From assembly GCA_046351095.1 (NCBI GenBank), contig JAXLZC010000001.1:1364001-1428000 (forward strand): DNA of 64,000 bases, written 5' to 3'. Shown here in pieces: positions 9,039 to 17,731 of the stretch (the stretch's first letter is position 1; the number at the start of each line of letters is the position of its first letter). The notes under the pieces are model-generated. The model had not been told where the DNA came from. It did no database searches and worked only from the letters and a program-made list of their open reading frames with translations. Position numbers and translations under genes: made by a program. The stretch is from BQWY01 sp046351095 (lineage in GTDB: Bacteria; Nitrospirota; Nitrospiria; Nitrospirales; Nitrospiraceae).

Positions 9039-9959
9039 ATGCAGGACGTCGTCATCATCGGATCCGGACCGGCGGGATTAACCGCGGCGATCTACACCGC
9101 ACGCGCCAATCTCTCGCCGCTCTTGATCGAAGGCTGGCAAAGCGGCGGCCAATTGACGACCACGACCGAGGTCGAGAATTATCCCGGCTTTGCGAAACCG
9201 ATCATGGGGCCGGACCTCATGAAGGAGATGCGCGCGCAAGCGGAACGATTCGGCATGCGCTCCATGCTCGGCATGGTCACAGCCGTAGATCTTGCAACAC
9301 GACCGTTCCGACTAACAGTGGAAGATCAGCCCGACCCGATTGTGACGCGCGCACTTATCGTCGCGACCGGCGCATCGCCGGTGCATCTGGGTGTGCCGGG
9401 CGAAGCGCGGTTGACCGGACACGGCGTGTCCACCTGCGCCACCTGCGACGGGTTTTTTTATCGCAACCAGTCCATCGTGGTCGTGGGCGGCGGCGACAGC
9501 GCGTTGGAAGAGGCGTTGTTTTTGACCAAGTTCGCGAGCGACGTGACCATCGTGCATCGGCGAGACACCTTGCGCGCCTCTAAGATCATGCAAGACCGCG
9601 CGCACGCGCATCCGAAAATTCGCTTCGCCTGGAACAGCGTCGTCGAGGAAGTACTCGGCGACCAGCTCGTCAGCGGCATCCGACTTCGCGATGTGCAGAC
9701 AGGCGCAGTGCGTGAGCTTGCATGTACCGGCGTATTCGTCGCCGTCGGACACAAGCCGAATACCGCTCTTTTCACAAATCTCCTGGCGATGGATGATCAC
9801 GGGTATCTTCGGACCACACAGGGCACCGCGACGAATGTCCCCGGCGTCTTTGCGGCCGGCGACGTCCAAGACTCACGGTATCGGCAGGCCGTTACCGCGG
9901 CCGGATCCGGCTGCATGGCGGCGCTGGACGCAGAGCGCTGGCTCGAACGCGGCGGGTGA
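9039..9959 (+). CDS. trxB: Thioredoxin reductase
   Basis: The flavoenzyme passes electrons from NADPH to thioredoxin. The 306-residue protein shows the FAD site GSGPAGLTAAIYTARA, the redox-active CATC at residues 133-136, the NADPH-binding GGGDSALEEALFL, and the closing FAAGDVQDSRYRQAVTAAGSG. All landmarks of the low-molecular-weight TrxB family are present. The start at 9039 places the first strand correctly; in-frame ATGs at 9009-9021 would add non-conserved residues. thiI follows about 110 bases downstream. Confidence 0.96.
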   Translation: MQDVVIIGSGPAGLTAAIYTARANLSPLLIEGWQSGGQLTTTTEVENYPGFAKPIMGPDLMKEMRAQAERFGMRSMLGMVTAVDLATRPFRLTVEDQPDPIVTRALIVATGASPVHLGVPGEARLTGHGVSTCATCDGFFYRNQSIVVVGGGDSALEEALFLTKFASDVTIVHRRDTLRASKIMQDRAHAHPKIRFAWNSVVEEVLGDQLVSGIRLRDVQTGAVRELACTGVFVAVGHKPNTALFTNLLAMDDHGYLRTTQGTATNVPGVFAAGDVQDSRYRQAVTAAGSGCMAALDAERWLERGG

Positions 9960-10070
9960 CCGAACGAACGACAGTCGCTGCCATAGGTACACCGCCGAGA
10001 GCGCACAACATCTGCCTCGGAATTGTCTTTCACATCACAGCTCGAACTCCCGACACCACAGAATGACCAC

Positions 10071-11258
10071 ATGACCACCCGTTGTATCATCGTCCACTAC
10101 CACGAACTTGCCCTGAAGGGCCGCAACCGCCCTTACTTCGAAGGGCGCCTCGTCGATCACCTGCGCAGCAGTCTCCGTCCGCTGGGCGTGCGCCAGGTGC
10201 AGCCGCTCAACGGTCGCATTCGTATCACCTTGCCGGACACGACCTCGTGGGACGAGGCGCGCACGCGCGTACGACAGGCATTCGGCTGTACGCATTTCAC
10301 CCTGGCCCACGCCGTCCCGATGGACGTGACGAAGCCGGACCTTACCCCGATCCACAACCTCGCGTTGTCGCTCGTGCGCGAGCGGACGTTCCGCTCCTTC
10401 CGCGTGACCGCCAAACGCGCCGACAAACGGTATCCCTGGCGCTCGGTGGAGATCGAGCAGCAGGTCGGCGCCGTCATCCACGAGACGCTCGGCACACCCG
10501 TCAGTCTGAAAAACCCGGAGATGACCGTCCATGTCGAATTGATCGCGAAGGAAGCCTACGTCGCCGTCGATCGCGAGCCGGGCCCCGGCGGCTTGCCGGT
10601 CGGCGTCAGCGGAAGCGTGGCTTGTCTGTTATCCGGTGGGATCGACTCACCAGTCGCCTGTTATCGCATGATGAAACGCGGCTGCCGCGCGATCTTCATC
10701 CATTTTCACGGACGCCCGTTCGTGACACGCGCGTCGGAAGAAAAAGTCCGCGAGCTCGCTCAGCTGTTGACGCCCTATCAATTGTCCTCACGCCTGCACC
10801 TGATTCCGTTCGGCGAAATTCAACGCCAGATCGTCGTCGGCGCGCCTGCGCCGTTCCGTGTTGTGCTCTATCGTCGGATGATGCTGCGGATTGCGGAGGA
10901 GATTGCGCGGCGTGACGGCTGCTGGGCGCTGGTGACCGGCGACAGTCTCGGGCAAGTCGCGTCACAGACGCCGGAGAATTTGAGTGTCGTACAACAAGCG
11001 GCGACGCTCCCGGTGCTGCGGCCGTTGATCGGCATGGACAAGATGGAGATCACCGACGAGGCGCGGAAACTCGGCAGTTTCGAAACATCGATCGAACCGG
11101 ATCAGGACTGCTGCCGCCTCTTCGTCCCGCCGCACCCCAGCACCAAAACCAACCTCGACATCATCCTGAAAGTCGAACAGAGTCTGGACATCGCGGCCCT
11201 GACCCAGCAAGGCCTCGCCGGCGCCGAACTCGTCGAATACAGCTTGCCAAATCCATAG
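10071..11258 (+). CDS. thiI: tRNA 4-thiouridine synthase ThiI, without rhodanese domain
   Basis: ThiI makes 4-thiouridine in tRNA and in some bacteria helps supply sulfur for thiamine. The 395-residue protein has the ferredoxin-like and THUMP regions (HELALKGRNRPYFEGRL early on), the PP-loop SGGIDSPVACYRMM near residue 190, and the closing DCCRLFVPPHPSTKT typical of the family. It ends there, so it lacks the C-terminal rhodanese domain of the roughly 480-residue enterobacterial enzyme, as in many other bacteria. The ATG at 10071 gives the canonical N-terminus. Its role here is most likely tRNA thiolation, since thiazole can be made by the Thi4 at 50.3 kb. Confidence 0.95.
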   Translation: MTTRCIIVHYHELALKGRNRPYFEGRLVDHLRSSLRPLGVRQVQPLNGRIRITLPDTTSWDEARTRVRQAFGCTHFTLAHAVPMDVTKPDLTPIHNLALSLVRERTFRSFRVTAKRADKRYPWRSVEIEQQVGAVIHETLGTPVSLKNPEMTVHVELIAKEAYVAVDREPGPGGLPVGVSGSVACLLSGGIDSPVACYRMMKRGCRAIFIHFHGRPFVTRASEEKVRELAQLLTPYQLSSRLHLIPFGEIQRQIVVGAPAPFRVVLYRRMMLRIAEEIARRDGCWALVTGDSLGQVASQTPENLSVVQQAATLPVLRPLIGMDKMEITDEARKLGSFETSIEPDQDCCRLFVPPHPSTKTNLDIILKVEQSLDIAALTQQGLAGAELVEYSLPNP

Positions 11259-11336
11259 GGGCCGCGCCACGGACCAGGACACCCATCGGAGCCGCGCAGT
11301 GGAACTTCGGCCGACTGAGGCATCAACCCTGGGCAG

Positions 11337-11735
11337 CTAGACCCAATTTTCCACGCGAAGACCAGCGACGCGTTGAAACTCTTTTGTATTGTTGGTGACG
11401 AGTCGCACACCAAGACTCAGCGCATGCGCGGCAATCAGAAAATCCATTGAGCCGATCGGCGTCCCCGCGCGCTCAAGAAGGTGACGAATTTTTCCATATG
11501 CAAGCGATGCTTTCCGATCAAACGGTGCAATTTCCAGAGGCTCCAAGAACTTGTTTAATGCAATTCGGTTTTGCACGACGTGCTGACTCTTCGCCACGCC
11601 GAATTCAAGCTCCGCCAGTGTGACGGATGAGATCCCGAGATCGGCAACCGGTTCAGCCTGTAACCGTTCGATTAACGAGGGAGGGCGCTGCTTGATCAGA
11701 TAGATGCAGATATTGGTGTCGAGCATCACCTTCAT
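11337..11735 (-). CDS. vapC: VapC-type PIN-domain toxin ribonuclease
   Basis: A 132-residue PIN domain. Acidic metal-binding residues are visible: Asp6 in MLDTNICIYLIK, Glu42 in the TLAELEFG segment, and Asp98 in SMDFLIAAHAL, followed by the VTNNTKEF motif. VapC toxins cut tRNA or rRNA when freed from VapB. Its ATG overlaps the stop of the upstream vapB by four bases (ATGA), the usual translational coupling of this toxin-antitoxin class. The catalytic set looks intact. Confidence 0.93.
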   Translation of the reverse strand: MKVMLDTNICIYLIKQRPPSLIERLQAEPVADLGISSVTLAELEFGVAKSQHVVQNRIALNKFLEPLEIAPFDRKASLAYGKIRHLLERAGTPIGSMDFLIAAHALSLGVRLVTNNTKEFQRVAGLRVENWV

Positions 11736-11974
11736 GCGAAGGAGCGCTTCCGTTTCTGCGCAGGGGCTTGGTTTCTTCCCTCAGCCATGAAGTCAGGCGT
11801 AAATCGCCTGAGACTTGCCGCGAGATTGCCCCACGATTTCTTTTTCGGCTTGATGACAAGCGTGTTTCCACGCCGCTCGATCTCGACCTCCTCTCCCTCC
11901 ATCTGAAACTCTCGAGGGATGCGGACAGCCTGACTATTACCGCTAAAAAACAGCTTGGTCGTCTTGTTGGCCAT
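11732..11974 (-). CDS. vapB: VapB/VagC-type AbrB-fold antitoxin
   Basis: An 80-residue antitoxin. MANKTTKLFFSGNSQAVRIP and the following REFQMEGEEVEIERRGNTL match the VagC branch of AbrB/SpoVT DNA-binding domains. The C-terminal part is basic and flexible, as expected for the toxin-wrapping tail. I start at the ATG at 11974; a longer frame would read through the palindromic operator upstream. It overlaps vapC by four bases. The complex probably represses its own promoter through the palindrome at 11992-12003. Confidence 0.92.
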   Translation of the reverse strand: MANKTTKLFFSGNSQAVRIPREFQMEGEEVEIERRGNTLVIKPKKKSWGNLAASLRRFTPDFMAEGRNQAPAQKRKRSFA

Positions 11975-11991
11975 GACAATCCACCCTATCA

Positions 11992-12015
11992 ATGTATATA
12001 CATGAGGATATACAT
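11992..12015 (-). promoter_or_regulatory. Probable vapBC operator/promoter region
   Basis: A perfect 12-base palindrome, ATGTATATACAT, lies at 11992-12003, and its right half ATATACAT is repeated at 12008-12015, one and a bit helical turns away. The site is 18 bases upstream of the vapB start and much more AT-rich than the surroundings, as expected for a promoter bound by the VapBC complex. Binding is inference. Confidence 0.55.
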
Positions 12016-12064
12016 AATCAGCTCCGCCGTCAACGCCATGCCATCTCCCCTCCACACCTACATC

Positions 12065-12652
12065 TCACTGTCGCCTCGCAGAATCACGCGCGATCCGTGC
12101 GGCGAGTTTTTTGAAATGCGTGTCGAGTTCGCGACGAAGAGCGATGGCGACGATCCAATCGGGCGCCAGCGTCTTCGCCTCCATCACGAGGGTAAATTCG
12201 GCGCGCACGCGACCATCCGCCGTCTCGGATAGGGTCCATGTTCGCGCGTAGCGTTTAAAATCCCCGCCCAACAACGAGGTCGCTAACCGCCCGTCCGCTT
12301 CGCGCCGGTTTTCGCTCAACAGTCGACTCTCTCCAGGTAAGATCGGATGTTCGATGAACATTTCGACGACATCGCGCCCAGGTGTTCGCTCGATCGTCCC
12401 CATGCGCATTTTGGTGTCGAACAGTTCCGGCCACCGCCCGTAGTCGGTCAACACATGCTCGACGACAGCTCGTGGGCTCGGAATGTTGAGGACCGCCCGT
12501 GCGTGCACCCCGCCGCCAGGGTCCGTCTCGACGATCAGCGACGAGACAAACTCCTGCCCGGCCCACGCCGGAAGCAGCATGATCGAGACCACAAATCCGA
12601 CGACGACGCTCAGGACTTTCGCCGGAAGACTTCTGCTTATGGATGCACGCAT
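12065..12652 (-). CDS. Exported SRPBCC/START-like protein
   Basis: About 195 residues from the ATG at 12652 (an upstream in-frame codon at 12670 is possible). A signal peptide (VLSVVVGFVVSIMLLPAWAG) precedes a domain with the SRPBCC pattern: PRAVVEHVLTDYGRWPELF is the typical first helix and loop of polyketide-cyclase/START-like folds. KRYARTWTLSETADGRVRAE and the C-terminal helix complete it. The family binds hydrophobic ligands; the ligand here is unknown. Location is probably periplasmic. Confidence 0.7.
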   Translation of the reverse strand: MRASISRSLPAKVLSVVVGFVVSIMLLPAWAGQEFVSSLIVETDPGGGVHARAVLNIPSPRAVVEHVLTDYGRWPELFDTKMRMGTIERTPGRDVVEMFIEHPILPGESRLLSENRREADGRLATSLLGGDFKRYARTWTLSETADGRVRAEFTLVMEAKTLAPDWIVAIALRRELDTHFKKLAARIARDSARRQ

Positions 12653-12795
12653 ATCAGCGATGACCACCATGACGACTCAACGTGGGTGCCGATTGTACGT
12701 CTCGTTGTCGGTTCGGACAACGTGTTGCACACGCAACAGGTGACTCTCTCCCACACCCTTGTCGTTCTCATTCGTCGCCGTGGTAGGATGCGCGG

Positions 12796-13176
12796 ATGAC
12801 ACACTCACGTTCGTCGACACAACTCTGCATCGTATTTCTTGGACTACTCTTGCCTTGGGGGCTCGACGCTTCGCCGGCTCTCGCCCAAGCGCCGGAAGAC
12901 TCTCACGTCACGACGGAACGGTTTTGCAGCTTCATGATGGCGAAGGGCGAGGCTTCGCAGGAATGTGAAGTGCCGATGCTGAAAGGCTGTAAGGTCGCGC
13001 TGTTTCCCGCTACGACTACTCCGTGGACGACGATCAACCGTGGCGGCAGAACGACCTGTCACTTCGATCCGAAACGCACGGATTGGCGTACCCGCATCAT
13101 CGGCGCCTGCGGCAAGTGCGAGACGGAACAATGCTCCGCATCGTTCCACGTGAAGCTCGACTGCGCGCCGAACTGA
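12796..13176 (+). CDS. Exported cysteine-rich hypothetical protein
   Basis: A 126-residue protein with a signal peptide (LCIVFLGLLLPWGLDASPALA). The mature domain of about 95 residues has eight cysteines in a spaced pattern (ERFCSF, QECEV, KGCKV, TTCHF, GACGKCETEQC, LDCAPN), which suggests several disulfides in the periplasm. No family recognised. It lies 24 bases upstream of queG in the same direction but is unlikely to be functionally related. Confidence 0.6.
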   Translation: MTHSRSSTQLCIVFLGLLLPWGLDASPALAQAPEDSHVTTERFCSFMMAKGEASQECEVPMLKGCKVALFPATTTPWTTINRGGRTTCHFDPKRTDWRTRIIGACGKCETEQCSASFHVKLDCAPN

Positions 13177-13200
13177 CCGTCGCCCACACTCCATCCACCC

Positions 13201-14214
13201 ATGCCGCTCACCGAGCGAGTCAAACAACTCGCGCTCGACCAGGGCTTCGATGCCGTCGGCATTGCCACGCTCGATGCTCCGCCACCTGACACCCCCGCAC
13301 CAGACGCCGCCTCCGACGCCGACTCGTTCACGACGCTCCTACAAACACGCCTACGTACATGGCTCGATGCCGGGTACCAGGCGACGATGCAGTGGATCGC
13401 GCGCACGCCGGAGCGGAGAGCCGATCCGCGCCTTGTGCTAACCGGTTGCCGATCGATCATCGTTGTCGGACTCAACTATGATCGCGCCTTGCAGCCGGAC
13501 GAACGTCCAGGCATGGGCCGTATCGCGCGTTATGCTTGGGGACGCGACTATCACCTGACGGTTGGCGAGCGCCTTTCGACCTTGGTCGAACGCCTGAAAC
13601 AGCTCGCGCCTGATGCATCCTACAAATGGTACGTCGACACGGGCCCGATCATGGAAAAGGCTTGGGCGCAGCAGGCCGGGCTCGGCTGGATCGGCAAACA
13701 TTCCAACCTCGTGTCGGCCGAACACGGCTCGTGGCTGCTCCTCGGCGTCGTACTCACCACGCTTCCGCTCACGCCCGACACGCCAGGTACCGACCTCTGC
13801 GGCACCTGTACGCTTTGCCTCACCGCCTGTCCGACGCAGGCGATGCCGACACCATACGTCGTCGATGCGGGGCGCTGCCTGTCGTATCTCACCATCGAAC
13901 ATCGGAGCGACGACATTCCAACCGACCTGACACAACATGTCGGCAATCACCTCTTCGGTTGCGACGATTGTTTGGACGCCTGTCCGTATAACACCCAAGC
14001 TAGGCCGGGCCGACTTCTCGATGACACGCCCAGGCCCTGGGCGCTCGCGCCAAATTTATCGGAACTAGGGACCTGGACCGAGCAAGATTTCGCCGCCCAC
14101 ACCAAAGACAGTCCGGTTCGCCGCACGCGATTCGCCGGCTTGCAGCGCAACATTCGGCTTATTCAACAGGCGGCAGAATCGCATGCTCAACCGAAACAGT
14201 CCTCCTCGGGCTGA
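13201..14214 (+). CDS. queG: Epoxyqueuosine reductase
   Basis: QueG uses cobalamin and two [4Fe-4S] clusters to reduce epoxyqueuosine to queuosine in tRNA. The 337-residue protein carries both ferredoxin-type cluster motifs, CGTCTLCLTACP and CDDCLDACPYN, and the cobalamin-domain signatures WIGKHSNLV and YAWGRDYH. Length and order match the family. The ATG at 13201 begins the conserved N-terminus. The other queuosine genes are not in the window. Confidence 0.95.
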   Translation: MPLTERVKQLALDQGFDAVGIATLDAPPPDTPAPDAASDADSFTTLLQTRLRTWLDAGYQATMQWIARTPERRADPRLVLTGCRSIIVVGLNYDRALQPDERPGMGRIARYAWGRDYHLTVGERLSTLVERLKQLAPDASYKWYVDTGPIMEKAWAQQAGLGWIGKHSNLVSAEHGSWLLLGVVLTTLPLTPDTPGTDLCGTCTLCLTACPTQAMPTPYVVDAGRCLSYLTIEHRSDDIPTDLTQHVGNHLFGCDDCLDACPYNTQARPGRLLDDTPRPWALAPNLSELGTWTEQDFAAHTKDSPVRRTRFAGLQRNIRLIQQAAESHAQPKQSSSG

Positions 14215-14288
14215 GTCGACCTCGATCTGGACCGCACCGGGCGCCGTCGGTATGATGGCGGGCACGTTCACACAAAGGCATCGCTCCG

Positions 14289-14957
14289 ATGAATCGAGAC
14301 ACACTCCCCTATCGCAAACCAGAGTTGGGCACGGACTATTGGATCCAGGACAACGTGCTGCCCGATCCCTTTGCCGTCGCCGAACGCTGTTTCAACAAAC
14401 CGACCTGGCGACTTGGCTCGCCCTGGCGCCCTGAACCCTGGCCAGGGATGCGCGCGACCAACGCGTTGACGCCGGCGGAATTGGCCCTGGTGGAACGATG
14501 CGTCCTCACCCATACGGGCGCGAAGAGCTTGCAGCCGCAAGCCGCACCACCCAACGGCGAATCCGGACATAACTCCGTGCAGCTTGTCGGCGGCAGCGAA
14601 GGTGTGGCGCGCCCCCACGTGGACTCCAGCACACTCTGCGACTACGCCGCGGTGCTGTTCCTCCATCCCTACCCGCCGACAATCCACTCGGGTACGTCGT
14701 TTTACCGGCTCAAATTGCCGGACGGTAGCTTAGGTGGCAATACCTGCCCACGTCGTTACGAAAGCCTGAGTCAGGTCCCCGGCATGAAGGAGATGGACCT
14801 CAGCATGTGGGAGGAAGAGGTCGAAGTGCCGAACGTGTTCAATCGGCTGCTGTTTTACAAATCGGACCTCGTACACTCGGCCACGGCCTACTTCGGCTGG
14901 TCGCACGAGTTGATCACGAAACGTATGACGGCGGTCTTTTTCTGGAAGGTCGGCTAA
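14289..14957 (+). CDS. 2OG-Fe(II) oxygenase-like protein (DUF6445 type)
   Basis: A 222-residue cytoplasmic protein. It has a possible non-heme iron triad, His110 and Asp112 in ARPHVDSS plus His196 in SDLVHSATAYFG, and Arg212 in KRMTAVFFW is placed to bind 2-oxoglutarate. The spacing and the FYRLKLPDG and NRLLFYKSDLVH strands resemble prolyl-hydroxylase-like jelly rolls annotated as DUF6445. Substrate unknown. A TATGAT box about 40 bases upstream could be its -10. It converges on mutS2. Confidence 0.72.
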   Translation: MNRDTLPYRKPELGTDYWIQDNVLPDPFAVAERCFNKPTWRLGSPWRPEPWPGMRATNALTPAELALVERCVLTHTGAKSLQPQAAPPNGESGHNSVQLVGGSEGVARPHVDSSTLCDYAAVLFLHPYPPTIHSGTSFYRLKLPDGSLGGNTCPRRYESLSQVPGMKEMDLSMWEEEVEVPNVFNRLLFYKSDLVHSATAYFGWSHELITKRMTAVFFWKVG

Positions 14958-14984
14958 GCACGTCGTTCGGCGGAAGTCGCTCCG

Positions 14985-17510
14985 TCAGCGTTTGATCTCG
15001 ACCATCGTCACCCCGTCGCCGCCTTCGCCGCGATCGCCGGGACGAAATGTTTCTACGTACGGCGATGTGCGAAGGTGACTCCTGAGCGCCGCCTTCAGCT
15101 TGCCCGTCCCGTGGCCATGGATGACCCGCAGCCAGGGTGTGCCGCCTAAGACCGCCTGATCGAGATGCGCGATCACCGCATCCACGGCTTCGTCCGCCGT
15201 GTGACCGCGCACATCCACCTCCAGCGGCGGCTCGGCAATCGGACCGGCGGCAAGGTTCCGTGGTGCTAGTCCTTTACTCGCACCTGACGCCTTCGGCTTG
15301 TCGCCCTGCGCCGCTCGCGGATCGATCGCCGAGAGAGCCTGCGTGGGAATCGAGACCTCGGCCGCGCCGACACGCACACGCACCCTGGATTTCCCGGCCG
15401 GCGCCTCCAACAGAATGCCGCGAGCCCCAAGCGACGTCACATCGACCGGATCGCCGACACTCAGCCGATCTACGGAAAAAGTCGGCGCGGCAACGGCAGG
15501 CGCCGTGACAGAAGACTCCGCCGCCTGAATACGCTCGCGCGCCGCCTTGGCCCGCTCGACCGTCTTCTCCCGCTTCACCTCGTCCAACGCAGCCAGGATC
15601 GCCACACGCGCCCGCTGCGCCTCTTCGGCGATTTTCTGTTTGATGGCTTTACGCTCCGCCGCCTCAGTCGCCTGCTGACGCTCCAACCGCTCGGCCGCTT
15701 CACGCGCTGCTTCATCCGCGTCTCGTCGCAGCGCCTCCGCCTGTTGCAACGCCTCCGTCGCCGCGCGCTGCTTCGTTTGGAGATCAGCCAGCAACGTTTC
15801 CAAGGCCAGGTCGTCGGAATGGAGATGCTCTCGCGCATTCGCCAACAACGCCGCGTCCATCCCTAAACGTCCGGCGATCTCGATGGCGGACGAACCGCCG
15901 GGCACACCGGCGATCAAGCGATACGTGGGCGCCAACTTGGCCACATCGAACTCGACGCTGGCGTTCAGAAACGCCGGGCGATTCTGCGCCAAGACCTTCA
16001 GCTCCGTGTAGTGCGTCGTCACAAACCCCGTGGCGCCGGACTGGGCCAGCCGCTCCAAGAGCGCCTGCGCTAGGGCTGCACCTTCTGTCGGATCGGTGGA
16101 GGTCATGGGCTCATCGAGCAACACCAACCAGCGGCCGTCCGGAGGACCAGCCACAGGATCCGGCTCAATAGCACGAAACAACGTAATCGTGCGCGTCACG
16201 TGCGACGAAAAACTCGACAGGTCCTTGGCCAAATCCTGCGCATCGCCGATATCCGCGTATACGTAGGGGAACCACCCCATCTCCGAACCTTCGGCACAGG
16301 GCAGCAGCAGGCCGGCCCGCACCATCAGCGCGAACAAGCCGACCAACTTGAGCGTGACGGTTTTCCCGCCGGTGTTGGCGCCGGAGATGATCATAAATTG
16401 CGCCGGAGCTTCCAACCGGACATCGTTCGCCACAACCGTCGGCCTCGACAGCACCAACAGCGGATGACGCGCTTTAAACAACCGCACGCAGTTGGAATCG
16501 CCGATCAGCACGTGCCGTGCCTCCAGTCGAACTGCCAGTTCGGCTTTTGCGTGGATGACATCCAGCTCCGTGAGCGCCCACTGCAACGAGGCCAAGGTCT
16601 CGGCCTCTGTGGCCAATTGCCGAGCGACATCCTGCAGGATGCGACGGACCTCTCGATCGACGGCCAGCTCGGCGACCTTGATGTTGTTGTTTAAATCGAC
16701 CAGTTCGCGCGGCTCCAAAAATACCGTCGCGCCGCTGGCCGACACGTCATGCACAATACCCGGCACCGCGGTCCGCATCTCGGCTTTGATCGGAACGACG
16801 TAGCGCCCCTCCCGCTGCGCCACATAGCGATCTTGGAGCAGGTCATCGTACCGCGACGATTGGAGAATCGCCTCGATGCGACGTCGCATGGACTGCTTGA
16901 GATCGTGGACCTGCTGCGTCAACCGACGCAATTCCGGCGAGGCAGAATCCTTGATGAGTCCGTCCGGATCGACGACCCACTCCAAATCTGCGCGCAACCC
17001 GGATAGTGCACTCAGCGTCGGAAGCCCTTCCGCATACGCCGACAAGGCAGGACAGACCTCGCGATGCCGCGCGAGGTACCGCAAGACGTCTTCGCCTAAC
17101 CGCACCAATTGAACGACATCGCGCAGCTCCAACGCTTCGACGGTGCCGCCTTTGCCCACACGCGCGAGGACCTCGCGAATATCCGGCACCGGAAGGGTGG
17201 GGAACACATCTGTCCCAACTCGCATCCGGACCATTTCGTCCGTTTCGGCCAGTCGCCGCTGTGCCAACTCAAACGTCTCGGCCAAAGGCAGCGCGCGGCA
17301 CAGGGCACGGCCCGGTTCCGACCGCGCATAGTTCGTCAACGCCTCGGTCAGGCGTTCCCATTCGAGCGCACGAAGTGTTTCAGGAGACAAGCGGCTAGAA
17401 GCAGTGTTGGATCCAGCAGATACAGTCGCCGACTGCGTATGTGTGTCGAACGACGCGCCGACGGCAGCATCGGATCGAGACGGATTGGGCTGGCGAGAAT
17501 CGGCGATCAT
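14985..17510 (-). CDS. mutS2: MutS2 (ATPase with Smr nuclease domain)
   Basis: An 841-residue protein. The MutS core is at the N-terminal half, the Walker A GANTGGKT lies near residue 378 and the Walker B LLDEPMTSTDP follows. A coiled-coil arm rich in Ala, Glu and Arg comes next (about 520-650). A C-terminal Smr domain has VDVRGHTADEAVDAV and the HGHGTGKLKAALRSHL motif. MutS2 acts on recombination intermediates and on collided ribosomes, not in mismatch repair. I prefer the ATG at 17510; the frame continues upstream to 17615 with unlikely sequence. It is divergent from gapA. Confidence 0.93.
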   Translation of the reverse strand: MIADSRQPNPSRSDAAVGASFDTHTQSATVSAGSNTASSRLSPETLRALEWERLTEALTNYARSEPGRALCRALPLAETFELAQRRLAETDEMVRMRVGTDVFPTLPVPDIREVLARVGKGGTVEALELRDVVQLVRLGEDVLRYLARHREVCPALSAYAEGLPTLSALSGLRADLEWVVDPDGLIKDSASPELRRLTQQVHDLKQSMRRRIEAILQSSRYDDLLQDRYVAQREGRYVVPIKAEMRTAVPGIVHDVSASGATVFLEPRELVDLNNNIKVAELAVDREVRRILQDVARQLATEAETLASLQWALTELDVIHAKAELAVRLEARHVLIGDSNCVRLFKARHPLLVLSRPTVVANDVRLEAPAQFMIISGANTGGKTVTLKLVGLFALMVRAGLLLPCAEGSEMGWFPYVYADIGDAQDLAKDLSSFSSHVTRTITLFRAIEPDPVAGPPDGRWLVLLDEPMTSTDPTEGAALAQALLERLAQSGATGFVTTHYTELKVLAQNRPAFLNASVEFDVAKLAPTYRLIAGVPGGSSAIEIAGRLGMDAALLANAREHLHSDDLALETLLADLQTKQRAATEALQQAEALRRDADEAAREAAERLERQQATEAAERKAIKQKIAEEAQRARVAILAALDEVKREKTVERAKAARERIQAAESSVTAPAVAAPTFSVDRLSVGDPVDVTSLGARGILLEAPAGKSRVRVRVGAAEVSIPTQALSAIDPRAAQGDKPKASGASKGLAPRNLAAGPIAEPPLEVDVRGHTADEAVDAVIAHLDQAVLGGTPWLRVIHGHGTGKLKAALRSHLRTSPYVETFRPGDRGEGGDGVTMVEIKR

Positions 17511-17649
17511 GGCCGCGTACTGTAGCAAATCGTCGGACGATTGTGTGTGTACAACGGAACAATTTTCGATCACGTGACGCATACACCCAGGCACCACGAT
17601 GCGCATGCGGTGCATGCATCAATACACACGTCCCCTACTATCGAAAGAC

Positions 17650-17678
17650 TTGACTCAGTGGAAGCCGCTCAGTACCAT
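17650..17678 (+). promoter_or_regulatory. Promoter for the gapA-pgk-tpiA-secG operon
   Basis: TTGACT at 17650-17655 and TACCAT at 17673-17678 are separated by exactly 17 bases, a sigma-70-type match. Transcription would start about 45 bases before the gapA ATG. The same -10 sequence and spacing recur upstream of mraZ. Confidence 0.6.
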
Positions 17679-17731
17679 CCGCGCAGATTTTCTCCTAGTA
17701 TTACTCACGATGTTGCGAGGAGTATTCGCTC

